Source: Sphingobacterium chungjuense
GTDB lineage: Bacteria; Bacteroidota; Bacteroidia; Sphingobacteriales; Sphingobacteriaceae
Length of the DNA: 64,000 nucleotides
Direction of reading: 5' to 3'
Assembly (NCBI RefSeq): GCF_011316935.1
Contig: NZ_WLYS01000006.1
Coordinates: forward strand, 122,164-186,163
Shown: piece after piece, positions 1 through 8,582 of the stretch
Position numbering within the stretch: the stretch's first letter is position 1
Layout of the letters: every line of letters starts with the position of its first letter
Program-made: the position numbers and the translations under genes
The notes under the pieces: generated by a model
Databases searched by the model: none
Seen by the model: only the letters and a program-made list of their open reading frames with translations
What the model was told of the DNA's origin: nothing

Positions 1-483
1 AAACTGGGTGTGCCGGGCTACGAAAAACTACAGGAAGGATTGGCCGTATTGTCCGAATACATGGTGGGCGAATTGACGAATGATCGTCTTCGCATTTTAG
101 CTGGTCGAGTTGTGGCCGTGTATCACATGATTGCGGGTAATAAATTCGTCGACACGTTTTCTATGCTGGTCGAACGATACAATTTTAGTCACGAGACGGC
201 TTTCCAAATGACGATGCGCGTGTATCGTAGCGGCGGACTGACCAAAGATGCCTTGTATCTACAAGGCTTGATCGAGCTGGTAAAGTACATCAAAGACGGG
301 CATGATATTACCTTGCTGATGATGGGAAAGATCCGGAAGGAGTATATACCTATCATCCAAGAATTGATGCTCAAAGGAATTATAAAATCCCCTTCTTTGC
401 ATCCACGATACCTTGAAAAACCTTATTTGCATAAGCTAGATGCGCTCCGGAAAAGTACTGGAATATTTAAAATGATTCAATAA
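1..483 (+). CDS. Flavohemoglobin expression-modulating QEGLA-motif protein (DUF1704), C-terminal part
   Basis: The frame is open from base 1, so the gene starts outside the window; only about the last 160 residues are visible. The signature LQEGLA is present near the start of the visible part (coding bases about 28-45), followed by the VVAVYHMI and TKDALYLQG segments typical of the TIGR02421/DUF1704 family. This family is related to zinc-dependent tyrosine carboxypeptidases; its role in bacteria is not settled and the name comes from a genetic effect on flavohemoglobin expression. An ATP-grasp gene resembling glutathione synthase follows on the same strand, an association often seen for this family, so the two probably form one operon. 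I am confident of the family and not of the biochemical role. Confidence 0.85.
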   Translation, partial: KLGVPGYEKLQEGLAVLSEYMVGELTNDRLRILAGRVVAVYHMIAGNKFVDTFSMLVERYNFSHETAFQMTMRVYRSGGLTKDALYLQGLIELVKYIKDGHDITLLMMGKIRKEYIPIIQELMLKGIIKSPSLHPRYLEKPYLHKLDALRKSTGIFKMIQ

Positions 484-562
484 GTAACATAGTTTATCTC
501 ATTTCGTATCGTGTCAAACAGCTTCGACCGAAATGCCATTTATCTACTATTATAATTTCCAT

Positions 563-1567
563 ATGAAAATAGCATTTGTAATCAATCAGACTCACAAAGA
601 AGAGGCTTATTACACTACGACTTCACTGGCATTGAAAGCGCTAGAGCGCGGACATGAAGTATTCTACATCGGGTTGGCCGATTTCTATTACGACCCAGAA
701 ATCGTCGTTGGCGCACATGCGCGGCAGGTATCGCCACACGAAAATATCGAAGCCGAATCAGATTTTATTCATCTGGTACGCGAAGCAGAAAAGACCCTAA
801 TTAATCTCAATCAGATTGATGTACTTTGGCTACGCTTTGATGCGGCCGACGAAATGATCGCGCGCCCGTGGGCTGCGGCGGCCGGCTTGCAGTTTGCCGA
901 ATTGGCACAGCAACAAGGAGTTTTCGTGATCAACAATCCCGAAGCACTTACCCGCGCCAGCAACAAGTTGTATTTGGAAAATTTTGACGAAAGCATCCGC
1001 CCGAAAACCATCGTAACGCGTAACTACACGGATGTTCAAAATTTCTTCGACAAGAACAACGAGAAAATCATCCTAAAGCCATTGAAAGGTTCGGGTGGTA
1101 AGAATGTCTTCCTCATCAACAAAGAAAGCGCTCAAAACCTGAAGCAAACGGTAGAAGCCATCGCGCGTGATGGCTATATCATCGCACAAGAATATCTACC
1201 GGAAGCTAGCAAAGGCGATCTTAGGTTTTTCCTATTGGATGGTGAGCCGATCGAAATTGATGGTAAATATGCCGCCGTGCGACGCGTGCAACCCGAAAAT
1301 GAAATACGTAGCAATGTGCATCAAGGCGCTACGATGCATGCTGCCGAAATCGATGAAGACACGCTTAAGGTCGTTAAACTTGTGGCCGACCAATTAGTCA
1401 AAGACGGGATGTATTTGGTAGGTTTGGATATCGTAGGCAGCAAGATTATGGAAATCAATGTGTTCAGCCCAGGCGCTTTGCAACAAGCATCTGAACTGAC
1501 TGGCCAAGATTTTATTTCCGTCATTATCAAAGACATCGAGCATAAAATTCACGATCGTAAAAAGTAA
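563..1567 (+). CDS. Glutathione synthase-like ATP-grasp ligase
   Basis: The protein is 334 residues when started at the ATG at 563, which gives the natural ATP-grasp N-terminus MKIAFVINQT. A start 30 bases upstream (533) would add ten residues that do not look like family sequence. The N-terminal pre-ATP-grasp domain is followed by the ATP-grasp fold: KPLKGSGGKNVFL is the flexible loop that grips ATP, QEYLP is the hinge contact, and the metal-binding end is MEINVFSPG. The family forms a carboxylate-amine bond at the cost of ATP, as in GshB. Whether the product is glutathione is not shown; no gamma-glutamylcysteine ligase is visible here. It lies 80 bases after the QEGLA gene and 2 bases before the next gene, so it is part of the same operon. 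Confidence 0.85.
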   Translation: MKIAFVINQTHKEEAYYTTTSLALKALERGHEVFYIGLADFYYDPEIVVGAHARQVSPHENIEAESDFIHLVREAEKTLINLNQIDVLWLRFDAADEMIARPWAAAAGLQFAELAQQQGVFVINNPEALTRASNKLYLENFDESIRPKTIVTRNYTDVQNFFDKNNEKIILKPLKGSGGKNVFLINKESAQNLKQTVEAIARDGYIIAQEYLPEASKGDLRFFLLDGEPIEIDGKYAAVRRVQPENEIRSNVHQGATMHAAEIDEDTLKVVKLVADQLVKDGMYLVGLDIVGSKIMEINVFSPGALQQASELTGQDFISVIIKDIEHKIHDRKK

Positions 1568-1569
1568 GC

Positions 1570-2514
1570 ATGAAAGAATGGAGACTGGTCATTGTATTGG
1601 CATGTAGTGTACTTATGATGGGAAGGAATGCCGATGCGCAAACCTTAATCATGAATGAAGCTACACCGCAACACCAAATGATTGCTGGTTCAAAGGTGAG
1701 CTTAGCCGCTGCCGAGGCATTTGAGCCTGCCACGAGTTTTATCGGTCTTCAAAATCTGGAAAATCAACGTACCATTATGGTACTCGAGATTGCCACACCT
1801 TACTCACAATATATTGCGCAAGCTATTCCCATGGTGATCAACAATGATAAATCGACCATGGTAGAGCATGCGCAATATATGATTAATGATCTGCCAGCTC
1901 GATTATATGTGGGCACACAGAAAGGAGATTCTGACACCGCACTTTTTCAACGTATTTTTCTGGTAATGGGCAATGATCACGAAACCATTGCCTTGAACTG
2001 CCATTATCCCTATGAAGAAGGTGCCGCGTTGGATAGTACGATTATGCAAACCATCTTATCGGTACGCTATCATCCCGATGTCGTGGTAGATCCGTTGAAA
2101 AACATGGGCTTTACCATCAGTACGTCAGGCACTTCGTTTCGTTTCAGCCGAAAAGCGGGCTCGGCTTTGCAGTATATGCAGGACGAGAAGAATAATTGGA
2201 CGCCAGCGGCCTTTTTCATTGACCGGAAATCGTTACCCCACCAAGTGACCGACAAAACAGCATTTATCCTCCAGCAGGTGCAGGCTATTTTTGAGGTAGA
2301 TTCGGTGTTATTCGCACGTCCTTTGACTTCAGGAGATTCGCCTGCCGAAGAAGTGATGGCCAATCTACGCAGCAAGCGAAGTGGAGAGATTACGCAAGCT
2401 TATTTTATTACCCGATTCGACACCAATAGAGCCTATTCTATGATCGGCTATAATGTCAGCGCTCGGGCTATGGAAGAGATGAAGACCATCTTTCGAAGCT
2501 TAGAAGTGCAGTAA
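1570..2514 (+). CDS. Secreted protein of unknown function
   Basis: The product has 314 residues and begins with a cleavable signal peptide: a hydrophobic stretch at residues 5-16 and a probable AxA-type cleavage after ADA at about residue 23. The mature part is polar with alternating short hydrophobic strands and no cysteine-rich motif or membrane segment. I do not recognise the family. The start codon lies 2 bases after the ATP-grasp stop codon, so the gene is very probably translated from the same mRNA as the QEGLA and ATP-grasp genes; any function should be sought in the periplasm or outside the cell in connection with that operon. Confidence 0.7.
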   Translation: MKEWRLVIVLACSVLMMGRNADAQTLIMNEATPQHQMIAGSKVSLAAAEAFEPATSFIGLQNLENQRTIMVLEIATPYSQYIAQAIPMVINNDKSTMVEHAQYMINDLPARLYVGTQKGDSDTALFQRIFLVMGNDHETIALNCHYPYEEGAALDSTIMQTILSVRYHPDVVVDPLKNMGFTISTSGTSFRFSRKAGSALQYMQDEKNNWTPAAFFIDRKSLPHQVTDKTAFILQQVQAIFEVDSVLFARPLTSGDSPAEEVMANLRSKRSGEITQAYFITRFDTNRAYSMIGYNVSARAMEEMKTIFRSLEVQ

Positions 2515-2540
2515 TATTACCGCAACAAAAATTCTTTCCC

Positions 2541-2548
2541 TAATTTTG
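2541..2548 (+). promoter_or_regulatory. Bacteroidota -7 promoter element TAATTTTG
   Basis: A perfect TAnnTTTG sits 4 bases before the ATG of the serine hydrolase gene. Because this element normally ends about 5-7 bases before the transcription start, the mRNA is predicted to begin at or within a base or two of the start codon, that is, to be leaderless. Confidence 0.55.
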
Positions 2549-2552
2549 GCAT

Positions 2553-3998
2553 ATGTATAAGATTTTTCTATTTCTGGGCTTTTTTCTATATGCGCAGTTT
2601 TCTTCTGCGCAGTCTGCGGACGAAAAGGTAAACCGCGCATTATATAATCAGATTGAGTATTTGTTTAATACGCAGCAGGCGGACTCCATCTATCAGTTAG
2701 CCAACACGACTTTCAAAGCGCAGATCTCTGAAGAGCAGTTAAGCACGATGTTGCAACAGCTGTACGCGCTGGGTAATATCAAGAATGCCGAAGTGGTGAA
2801 GTTTGAGCGTGGTATTGCTAGTTATCGATTGGATTTTGATACCGAGCGTCTTTTGTTGGTTCTAGGGGTAGATAGTACCAACCGTTACCATACGATCTCG
2901 TTTCTGCAGTATAAAGAAGATCCGAAAGTAGCAGCCGCCAAAGAAGCCGCGCTGGCCGATACGTCTGCGTCGGTGGAGACCATGGATCCATTTGAGTTTA
3001 AGCTGCAAAATATTGCCAAAAGCTACACGCAAAAAGCGAATGCGCGCTCCTTAGCGATTGGCATCATCCATCGGGGGAAAGTAATGAAATACTTTTATGG
3101 AGAAACGGAAAAAGGCAACAAAACCTTGCCAACGGAGGAAAGCATTTATGAAATCGCATCGGTAACCAAGACATTCACTGCAACGCTTTTAGCGGATTTA
3201 GTCGAGCGGCAAGTCATTAGTTTAGATGATAGCATCGTAAAATTCCTACCGGATTCAGTGGCAAAAAATCCCGCACTACAAAAGATCACTTTCCGCAGCT
3301 TGGCCAACCATACCTCAGGATTGCCACGTTTGGCAGACAACTGGAATACGGCCGGATCATTTGTAGAAGCAGAACCTTATGCGCACTATGATCGCAAAGC
3401 TCTTTTCACGTATTTGCGCCACGCCAAACTGGATCATGAGCCCGAAACGGAATACGCATATAGTAACTTAGGCTATGGTTTATTGGGCGAACTAATCGCT
3501 ATTATCTCGAAAAAACCTTTTGACACCTATCTGAAAGAAACGCTTACTTCGCCGCTACACATGCGCACAACAGAATTAAAGGTGGATCCTAAAAACCCGA
3601 ACGCGCTTAAGGTATATGAGGCTGGTGTAGCAGTACCGATGTGGAATTTTCAAGCTATGGCGGGCGCTGGAGCAATCAAATCTACCATTAATGATATGCT
3701 TCGCTACGCGATTACGCAGGTAGCCGCACCTGAAAATGCGATCCAACGCGCTATGGCAGCTACCAAATTATTTACTTTCTATATACCAGAAGACAATATG
3801 GATATCGGCTTAGCATGGCATACCGATTTGGTGGAAGATCAAAACCTATTCTGGCACAGTGGTGGCACGGCAGGAAGCAGCTCATATATGGCCATCATTC
3901 CCGACGAACGCTCTGCCGTGATTGTCTTATCCAACAGCAATGTATCGGTCGATGAAACTGCGCAAGCGATTATCCGGGAAGTAATCAGAAAGAAGTAA
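2553..3998 (+). CDS. Serine hydrolase, class C beta-lactamase family, with N-terminal accessory domain
   Basis: The 481-residue protein has a signal peptide (residues 1-20) and an N-terminal domain of about 100 residues resembling the DUF3887-type domain seen in front of many such enzymes. The serine beta-lactamase/esterase domain runs from about 150 to the end. The catalytic motifs are all present: SxxK as S203-V-T-K206, YxN as Y303-S-N305, and the third motif as H435-S-G437 instead of KTG. HSG is common in esterases and D-aminopeptidases of this superfamily, so an esterase or peptidase acting in the periplasm is more likely than antibiotic hydrolysis. The gene has its own promoter immediately before the start codon and stands alone; the next gene is convergent. 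Confidence 0.85.
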   Translation: MYKIFLFLGFFLYAQFSSAQSADEKVNRALYNQIEYLFNTQQADSIYQLANTTFKAQISEEQLSTMLQQLYALGNIKNAEVVKFERGIASYRLDFDTERLLLVLGVDSTNRYHTISFLQYKEDPKVAAAKEAALADTSASVETMDPFEFKLQNIAKSYTQKANARSLAIGIIHRGKVMKYFYGETEKGNKTLPTEESIYEIASVTKTFTATLLADLVERQVISLDDSIVKFLPDSVAKNPALQKITFRSLANHTSGLPRLADNWNTAGSFVEAEPYAHYDRKALFTYLRHAKLDHEPETEYAYSNLGYGLLGELIAIISKKPFDTYLKETLTSPLHMRTTELKVDPKNPNALKVYEAGVAVPMWNFQAMAGAGAIKSTINDMLRYAITQVAAPENAIQRAMAATKLFTFYIPEDNMDIGLAWHTDLVEDQNLFWHSGGTAGSSSYMAIIPDERSAVIVLSNSNVSVDETAQAIIREVIRKK

Positions 3999-4028
3999 CC
4001 CCTCATCACAACACCTTAACACATAGTA

Positions 4029-4532
4029 TTACTTGCTGAGGTGTTGTTGCATATCTGCCGTGGTATTTACACCGTCGTAAAATTGGATTAGAGATCTATC
4101 CTTGGCAGAATAGATATACGTGGACGGGAAGTTCTGCGGATCGAAAAGTGTAATAAATTCACCCGTGGAATCTTGTAAAAAGATCACATTTGATTTCTGA
4201 TCCAATCCTTTGGCATATTGCGCGGTATAGCGATCGACTCCCTCCTTCTCGCCCATCGAGATAAAGTAGAAAGACGTACTAGAGCTCCAGCTTTCCCAAT
4301 TATTGGCAATATCGTAGCCCAACTCTTGGCAATGCCCGCACCCAGGATCATAAAAGATCAACACATTCACCCCTTCCGTCGACAAGGAATCTACCGTGAA
4401 TTGGTTTCCATTATCATAACGGACAAACTGTTGAAATGCGGGCATCTGCTGAATGCTCTGTGCAACTCCGGTACTACTCCACAGAATAAAGATCAGCGTG
4501 GGCAGAAATATGTATTTGTAAAACATACGCAT
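4029..4532 (-). CDS. Exported thioredoxin-like protein
   Basis: The 167-residue product has an N-terminal hydrophobic export signal (residues 6-24) and a thioredoxin fold with the active-site pair C65-G-H-C68 in the context FYDPGCGHCQ. This is the DsbE/TlpA-like or DUF5106-like group that works in the periplasm of Bacteroidota as a disulfide reductase or oxidase. The cis-proline expected near the end of the fold is visible in NFPSTYIY. It is a single-domain protein without the N-terminal DUF4369 domain often found in this group. It is transcribed convergently with the serine hydrolase, with only 30 bases between the stop codons. Partner and substrate are unknown. Confidence 0.8.
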   Translation of the reverse strand: MRMFYKYIFLPTLIFILWSSTGVAQSIQQMPAFQQFVRYDNGNQFTVDSLSTEGVNVLIFYDPGCGHCQELGYDIANNWESWSSSTSFYFISMGEKEGVDRYTAQYAKGLDQKSNVIFLQDSTGEFITLFDPQNFPSTYIYSAKDRSLIQFYDGVNTTADMQQHLSK

Positions 4533-4630
4533 TGAGTTAGTGTGTATGCTCTAAAATTACGAGTAATTCGGGAGTTTTTGGAGGATTTGAAATGCAGCAG
4601 CTGTAAATATATGGCTACGTTTCTTAAACC

Positions 4631-5647
4631 CTATTCCGCTGTTTCTCGATTATCGCCCGGTTTTTCGGGTTTGTTGAGATCCTTTTCTTCCTCCGTCAAT
4701 GGTGCTGGTGGTATTTCTTTTACTTCTTTCTCCGTTTCGGTAAGCTCTACATGCACGGCGAATTCCGATGGTTCGATTGGCACATTGTGAAAAGTTGCGT
4801 ATTCACGCGTGTACACCGCCCCAAAATATAAAATAGCTGCGGTATAATACACCCAAAGCAAAATAAGCACAATCGCACTGGCGGCGCCATAGGTAGATTC
4901 AGTATCCGAACTATCGATATAAAAGCCAATGCCAAAGCGACCTAGTACAAATAACAAGGCCGTAAAAAATGCGCCTGAGGTAACGGTTTTCCAAGAAATC
5001 ACGACATCCGGCAGCAACTTAAAGATCACCGCAAATAGAATGAAAACAATACCAAAAGAGATAGCGAAATTAATACCACTTACGAGGAATACCGTACTAT
5101 CTGGCAGGAAACGTTGTAATCGATCAGTAAATGCCAATACCGCACCATTGATCACCAGGGAGACGACTAATAAGAAACCTAAGCCAATGACTAAAGAGGA
5201 TGATAGCAAGCGATCTTTTAACATCTTCAACCAGCCTTTTTTTACTTTGGGGCGCACGTGCCAGATTTTATTGATGGTATTTTGAATATCGCCAAACACA
5301 GTCGTAGCACCGATCAGTAATGTCACAGCACTAATGACGAGGGTAATGCTTGATTTTCCCGATAGCGAAAGATTTTTGATCACTTCTTGCACCTGTAGTG
5401 CCGCACTTGCCCCTACCAAACCTCTCAATTCTTGAAAGACTTTGCCCTCAATGGCATCTTGACCAAGAAATATGCCCGCCAATGAAATCATCAAGACCAA
5501 GATGGGACCAAGCGAAAAAACAGTGTAGTACGCTAACGAAGCGCTATATTTCAGACAGTCCTCTTCGCCAAAACCCATCCCCGAGTTTTTTAAAATGGAA
5601 AAATGGTCTTTGAATATATTGCGTTTAGGTTGAGTTACTTCCGCCAT
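4631..5647 (-). CDS. YihY/BrkB family inner-membrane protein
   Basis: The 338-residue protein has the family pattern: a cytoplasmic N-terminus, the conserved KYSASLAYYTVFSLGPIL segment forming the first membrane helix, and five further hydrophobic helices up to about residue 285. An acidic, proline-rich hydrophilic tail (about residues 290-338) follows. The family was once called ribonuclease BN by mistake; it is a membrane protein of unknown transport or envelope role. The C-terminal tail is longer and more charged than in short family members and probably lies in the cytoplasm. It is separated from its neighbours by more than 90 bases on both sides and is probably transcribed alone. Confidence 0.85.
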   Translation of the reverse strand: MAEVTQPKRNIFKDHFSILKNSGMGFGEEDCLKYSASLAYYTVFSLGPILVLMISLAGIFLGQDAIEGKVFQELRGLVGASAALQVQEVIKNLSLSGKSSITLVISAVTLLIGATTVFGDIQNTINKIWHVRPKVKKGWLKMLKDRLLSSSLVIGLGFLLVVSLVINGAVLAFTDRLQRFLPDSTVFLVSGINFAISFGIVFILFAVIFKLLPDVVISWKTVTSGAFFTALLFVLGRFGIGFYIDSSDTESTYGAASAIVLILLWVYYTAAILYFGAVYTREYATFHNVPIEPSEFAVHVELTETEKEVKEIPPAPLTEEEKDLNKPEKPGDNRETAE

Positions 5648-5737
5648 AGTAGTGTAGATGTAGTGATAAAATGTATTTTTAAAGTAGATGTTATAGGTAG
5701 TAACCTCTTTACCTTATTAAAAGTTCATTTTTAAGCG

Positions 5738-5779
5738 AAAAAAAACCGAATAAAGATTTTCTATGATAGAATCATTCGG
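5738..5779 (-). terminator. Rho-independent terminator of the DUF6624-like lipoprotein gene
   Basis: Read on the minus strand, the arms CCGAAT and ATTCGG enclose an internally A+T-rich stem and are followed by eight Ts. It lies 5 bases after the stop codon of the gene at 5784. Confidence 0.75.
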
Positions 5780-5783
5780 CTAC

Positions 5784-6455
5784 CTACTCATACAGATTGG
5801 GAGCATGCATACCCTTTTTTTCATATTGCGCTTTGTTCATTTCAAAGTGCATCGTCGTCATCATATTGAGGTATTCTTTTAGCGTAGAGAGATCATATTG
5901 GCTTCTTAGTGCATCCACATTCGCCGAGTCTATCAATCCATATTTAGGAAAAGCCCTGCCCGTCGTGGCAACTTCATAATCTACTTGCGTTCCAAATTTT
6001 TGCTTCTTCTGGGCATTAGTCTGCACACGATCATACAGGTAGGCAAAGTTTTTGGCATTCGCATTGCCTCTGCTCACTTCTTTCTCCATATCCTTCAAGA
6101 TGCGTTTTTGAAAGTCGGGAAATTCATCGCAGTGCTGCACTAGCAGCCAGAAATGTGTGGCGCCTTCTTGATCCACCTTATCAAAGCCCAAAAAGCCATA
6201 TTGCTTGTACAATACTTCTAGCCTTTGCTTATTGGCGGTAAATACACTGTCTTTAAAAGTCTGCCATTCCTCTGTAGTCAATAACTTATAGTCACCTTTT
6301 GGTATATTGGCCGCTATCTGGTCGGTATCTACCATATCCCGCAGCTCTCTCTTTAAAGCTATCTTTTCATTGGTATCTAGTTGCTTTTTGCTGGCGCAAG
6401 ACAAGAATAATACGATAAGTGGGAGCCACAAAAACTTACTTAAAGAGATGGTCAT
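5784..6455 (-). CDS. DUF6624-like lipoprotein
   Basis: Started at the ATG at 6455, the product has 223 residues and a lipoprotein signal ending in LFLSC, so the mature protein is anchored to a membrane by the cysteine. An upstream start at 6536 would put 27 residues before the signal and bury it, which argues against it. The segments HFWLLVQHCDE, FAYLYDRV and KFGTQ resemble DUF6624 proteins, where histidine and acidic residues are conserved but the activity is unknown. A terminator follows the stop codon directly. The gene appears monocistronic. Confidence 0.65.
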   Translation of the reverse strand: MTISLSKFLWLPLIVLFLSCASKKQLDTNEKIALKRELRDMVDTDQIAANIPKGDYKLLTTEEWQTFKDSVFTANKQRLEVLYKQYGFLGFDKVDQEGATHFWLLVQHCDEFPDFQKRILKDMEKEVSRGNANAKNFAYLYDRVQTNAQKKQKFGTQVDYEVATTGRAFPKYGLIDSANVDALRSQYDLSTLKEYLNMMTTMHFEMNKAQYEKKGMHAPNLYE

Positions 6456-6577
6456 AATTAGCGTTTTAGGAATTGTAGATGTATGCAGATCGTAAGGTAG
6501 TGAATTAAGATGCCTATACAAAGAAACATGCTGCATTAGCTATTCCATATTGATGTGCCTTAGGCTATTCAGATCAT

Positions 6578-7318
6578 TTATAGGGTCGTCTTGATGCGCA
6601 ACTGAAAGATAAAACTGTGATTAGTATCCTGATAAGCATCATTCTGAATCTGATAATAGGATCCTAGCTCGATTTCATTGTTCCTAAAAATCTCAAAGCC
6701 AAAACCACCATAAGCACGATTTTGCTCAAACAGCTTATTGCCGGATAACGATCTACCGACCATATTGAGGAATAATTCATTTTCTAAAAAAACGTAGTCT
6801 ATTCCAAGTATAAGTTTTGAAGACTGTTTTTTCCAATTTAGTGCATATCTGGAACGTAGCGAATAATCTGGCAGGACGGGTACATCAAAAAAACGTTGTT
6901 CGAGTCGCAGGCGCTGCTTGACGGTAGATGTTTCAGAAACATTAATAGCATGTTGTACTTGTTGAAAAAGTCGATTTTCAGTATAATAAAGATCTGGTGC
7001 TGCATAGTCGCTGTTCCACTGCCCAAGGTAGGCATAACCTGCACCAATAGTAAGATTGTCGACAATCTGATAATCTATCCAATTACGAAACAAGAGATCG
7101 CCAAAGCCGGCAAAATCATCCAACGAACGTACATGCAAATCAGTATTCAACTTCCAGCGATCATCCAAGCTGTGCGTATTTTCGAGATATAGCCATCCGA
7201 CCTTGCTTGGACGATTATCCTGAGCATTTGAGGTAGAAAAGAGGATGACAACCACCATGGTAAGGAAAAAGCTGACGCTACGTTTGCTAAACGCAGTCGT
7301 ACTAAAAGATGAATGCAT
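6578..7318 (-). CDS. DUF2490 family outer-membrane beta-barrel protein
   Basis: The 246-residue protein starts with a signal sequence (hydrophobic core about residues 15-27, cleavage after SNA) and continues with alternating aromatic strands typical of a small outer-membrane beta barrel, ending in the pattern SFIFQLRIKTTL. The opening KVGWLYLENTHSLDDRWKL and the central RLRLEQRFF are characteristic of DUF2490 proteins of Bacteroidota. No substrate or partner can be read from the sequence. It lies on the same strand as the lipoprotein downstream but about 120 bases away, so co-transcription is possible but not shown. Confidence 0.75.
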   Translation of the reverse strand: MHSSFSTTAFSKRSVSFFLTMVVVILFSTSNAQDNRPSKVGWLYLENTHSLDDRWKLNTDLHVRSLDDFAGFGDLLFRNWIDYQIVDNLTIGAGYAYLGQWNSDYAAPDLYYTENRLFQQVQHAINVSETSTVKQRLRLEQRFFDVPVLPDYSLRSRYALNWKKQSSKLILGIDYVFLENELFLNMVGRSLSGNKLFEQNRAYGGFGFEIFRNNEIELGSYYQIQNDAYQDTNHSFIFQLRIKTTL

Positions 7319-7487
7319 AGGGATTGAGTTTCAGAGAATGCGCAAGCTACAAAAGTTATGTTGGAATACTAAAGGGATACAGGTAAATGTATGGTATTAA
7401 TCGTCGGTGTCGTAGTACACAAATTATATCCGTAGGACATATCAAGCAGCCTCGCAATCTGAGGATTGCTAAAAAAACAACTCGTGT

Positions 7488-7703
7488 TTAAGGCGGCAGA
7501 TCAACATCCCACATGATCTCGATTTTAGTAGATAATTGCTGTAATTGCTGCGATAAGCTATCGACCATAGGCTCAAGGCCATCTATTGGTCGGGCTATTC
7601 CGATGAGCACTGCAGGCACAGCATGTGATGATGCCACTGGAACCGATTGAAAGCCGATCTCCACGAGTAGTAGCGCAGCAGCTATCCATATCACCTTTTT
7701 CAT
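7488..7703 (-). CDS. Small exported protein of the lysozyme module
   Basis: This 71-residue product begins with a clear signal peptide or N-terminal membrane anchor (MKKVIWIAAALLLVEIGFQS) followed by a short hydrophilic, glutamine-rich helical tail. Its ATG overlaps the stop codon of the preceding gene (ATGA), which implies translational coupling. It contains no cysteine, so it is not a classical Rz1-type lipoprotein, but its place after a lysozyme gene and a one-helix membrane protein is the place such a spanin partner would take. I do not recognise a family. Confidence 0.6.
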   Translation of the reverse strand: MKKVIWIAAALLLVEIGFQSVPVASSHAVPAVLIGIARPIDGLEPMVDSLSQQLQQLSTKIEIMWDVDLPP

Positions 7704-8023
7704 AACGGCCTCCCCTTCTGTTTTTGCACCACACTATCTACAGCTACCACGGCGCTATCTACTTTATTAGCCGCTTCGGTCACCTTTTCTACTGCTGGTC
7801 GTATTTCCTGAATAATTTGTTGATACAATCCTCTCTGTAGTTCCAGCATTTTCTCATTGAGTTGTCTTTCCGTATCGCGCGAATCCTTGTTCAGATCTAC
7901 GATATAATAAAATACCAGATTGAACACCGTCACGATCACGACCATTGCATACGATACCGGATGGTTGGCCACCTGCGCCAAGGATGGGCGTACGGCGTCA
8001 TTAGGTTGTTGTTGCTCTTTCAT
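7700..8023 (-). CDS. One-helix membrane protein with coiled-coil tail (holin- or spanin-like position)
   Basis: The 107-residue protein has a single hydrophobic helix at about residues 24-43 (VSYAMVVIVTVFNLVFYYIV), then a long amphipathic heptad-rich region (about 50-100) that should form a coiled coil. Both ends overlap neighbours by four bases (ATGA), upstream with the lysozyme gene and downstream with the 71-residue gene, so the three are translated as one unit. One membrane helix plus a coiled coil after a lysozyme is the plan of an Rz-type spanin. A holin, or simply a membrane anchor for the lysozyme, is also possible. No family is recognised by sequence. Confidence 0.6.
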   Translation of the reverse strand: MKEQQQPNDAVRPSLAQVANHPVSYAMVVIVTVFNLVFYYIVDLNKDSRDTERQLNEKMLELQRGLYQQIIQEIRPAVEKVTEAANKVDSAVVAVDSVVQKQKGRPL

Positions 8024-8496
8024 CGTGTTTGGTTTTTAAGGTTATAAGGCCTGAAATATAAGGCTGCCTCTGCTTGGCGCCGATTAGTAAGCCCCTCCAG
8101 CACACGCCCTGCAGCTTGATTCCATCGCGTAAATTCTGAGCGAATGCTCGGATTACTTGGATCTAGGTTCACCTTACGTCTTAGGGTAGATTTGGCTAGA
8201 TTTCCTGCCCCTAAGTTGTAGGTAAAGCTTACCAATGCATCAAACTGGTTTTGGTTCAGCGGAGCGGTGATGAGGCGGTGCACATCGGCCTCGTAATTTT
8301 GCGTCAATAATTGCAGCAATAATTCGTCTGCCTGAGCGATTGTGATTGATTCATCTTGTGTGGTTACCCGTACTCCTCCAGGGTAACGGATAAAGCCGTA
8401 CCCAATCGTAGGTATACCGATCGGATCTAAATAGGGTGTGGAAGAGAATCCCTCCCACTTTTTGATCAATGCTAATCCTATTTCTGATGTTTTCAT
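8020..8496 (-). CDS. T4-type lysozyme (glycoside hydrolase family 24)
   Basis: The 158-residue protein matches phage lysozymes along its whole length. The catalytic arrangement of T4 lysozyme (Glu, Asp nine residues later, Thr six residues after that) is present as E15, D24 and T30, in the contexts KKWEGF, PYLDPIG and IPTIGYG. The C-terminal LTNRRQAEAALY is the usual family ending. It cleaves the MurNAc-GlcNAc bonds of peptidoglycan. No signal peptide is visible, so export would need a holin or another route. A perfect Shine-Dalgarno, AAAGGAGG, precedes the ATG by 4 bases, which is unusual for Bacteroidota and suggests an origin in a phage or mobile element. It overlaps the next gene by ATGA. 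Confidence 0.88.
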   Translation of the reverse strand: MKTSEIGLALIKKWEGFSSTPYLDPIGIPTIGYGFIRYPGGVRVTTQDESITIAQADELLLQLLTQNYEADVHRLITAPLNQNQFDALVSFTYNLGAGNLAKSTLRRKVNLDPSNPSIRSEFTRWNQAAGRVLEGLTNRRQAEAALYFRPYNLKNQTR

Positions 8497-8500
8497 GATG

Positions 8501-8508
8501 CCTCCTTT
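8501..8508 (-). promoter_or_regulatory. Strong Shine-Dalgarno of the lysozyme gene
   Basis: AAAGGAGG on the minus strand lies 4 bases before the lysozyme ATG. Almost every other gene in this window lacks such a site, so it sets this module apart. Confidence 0.7.
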
Positions 8509-8532
8509 GTTTTTTAGTCATGGTCTACATGG

Positions 8533-8576
8533 CGAATAAGGTACGCCGCCGCATCGGGCGGCGCACCTTATTTGCG
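8533..8576. terminator. Strong G+C-rich hairpin between the unknown gene and the lysozyme gene
   Basis: Arms of about 18 bases (CGAATAAGGTACGCCGCC and its near-complement, one mismatch in the middle) close a 6-base loop. It stands 7 bases after the stop codon of the gene at 8583-9347 and before the lysozyme gene. It has no long T run on the minus strand, so it may end, slow or process the transcript and not simply terminate it. Confidence 0.6.
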
Positions 8577-8582
8577 TTTTAC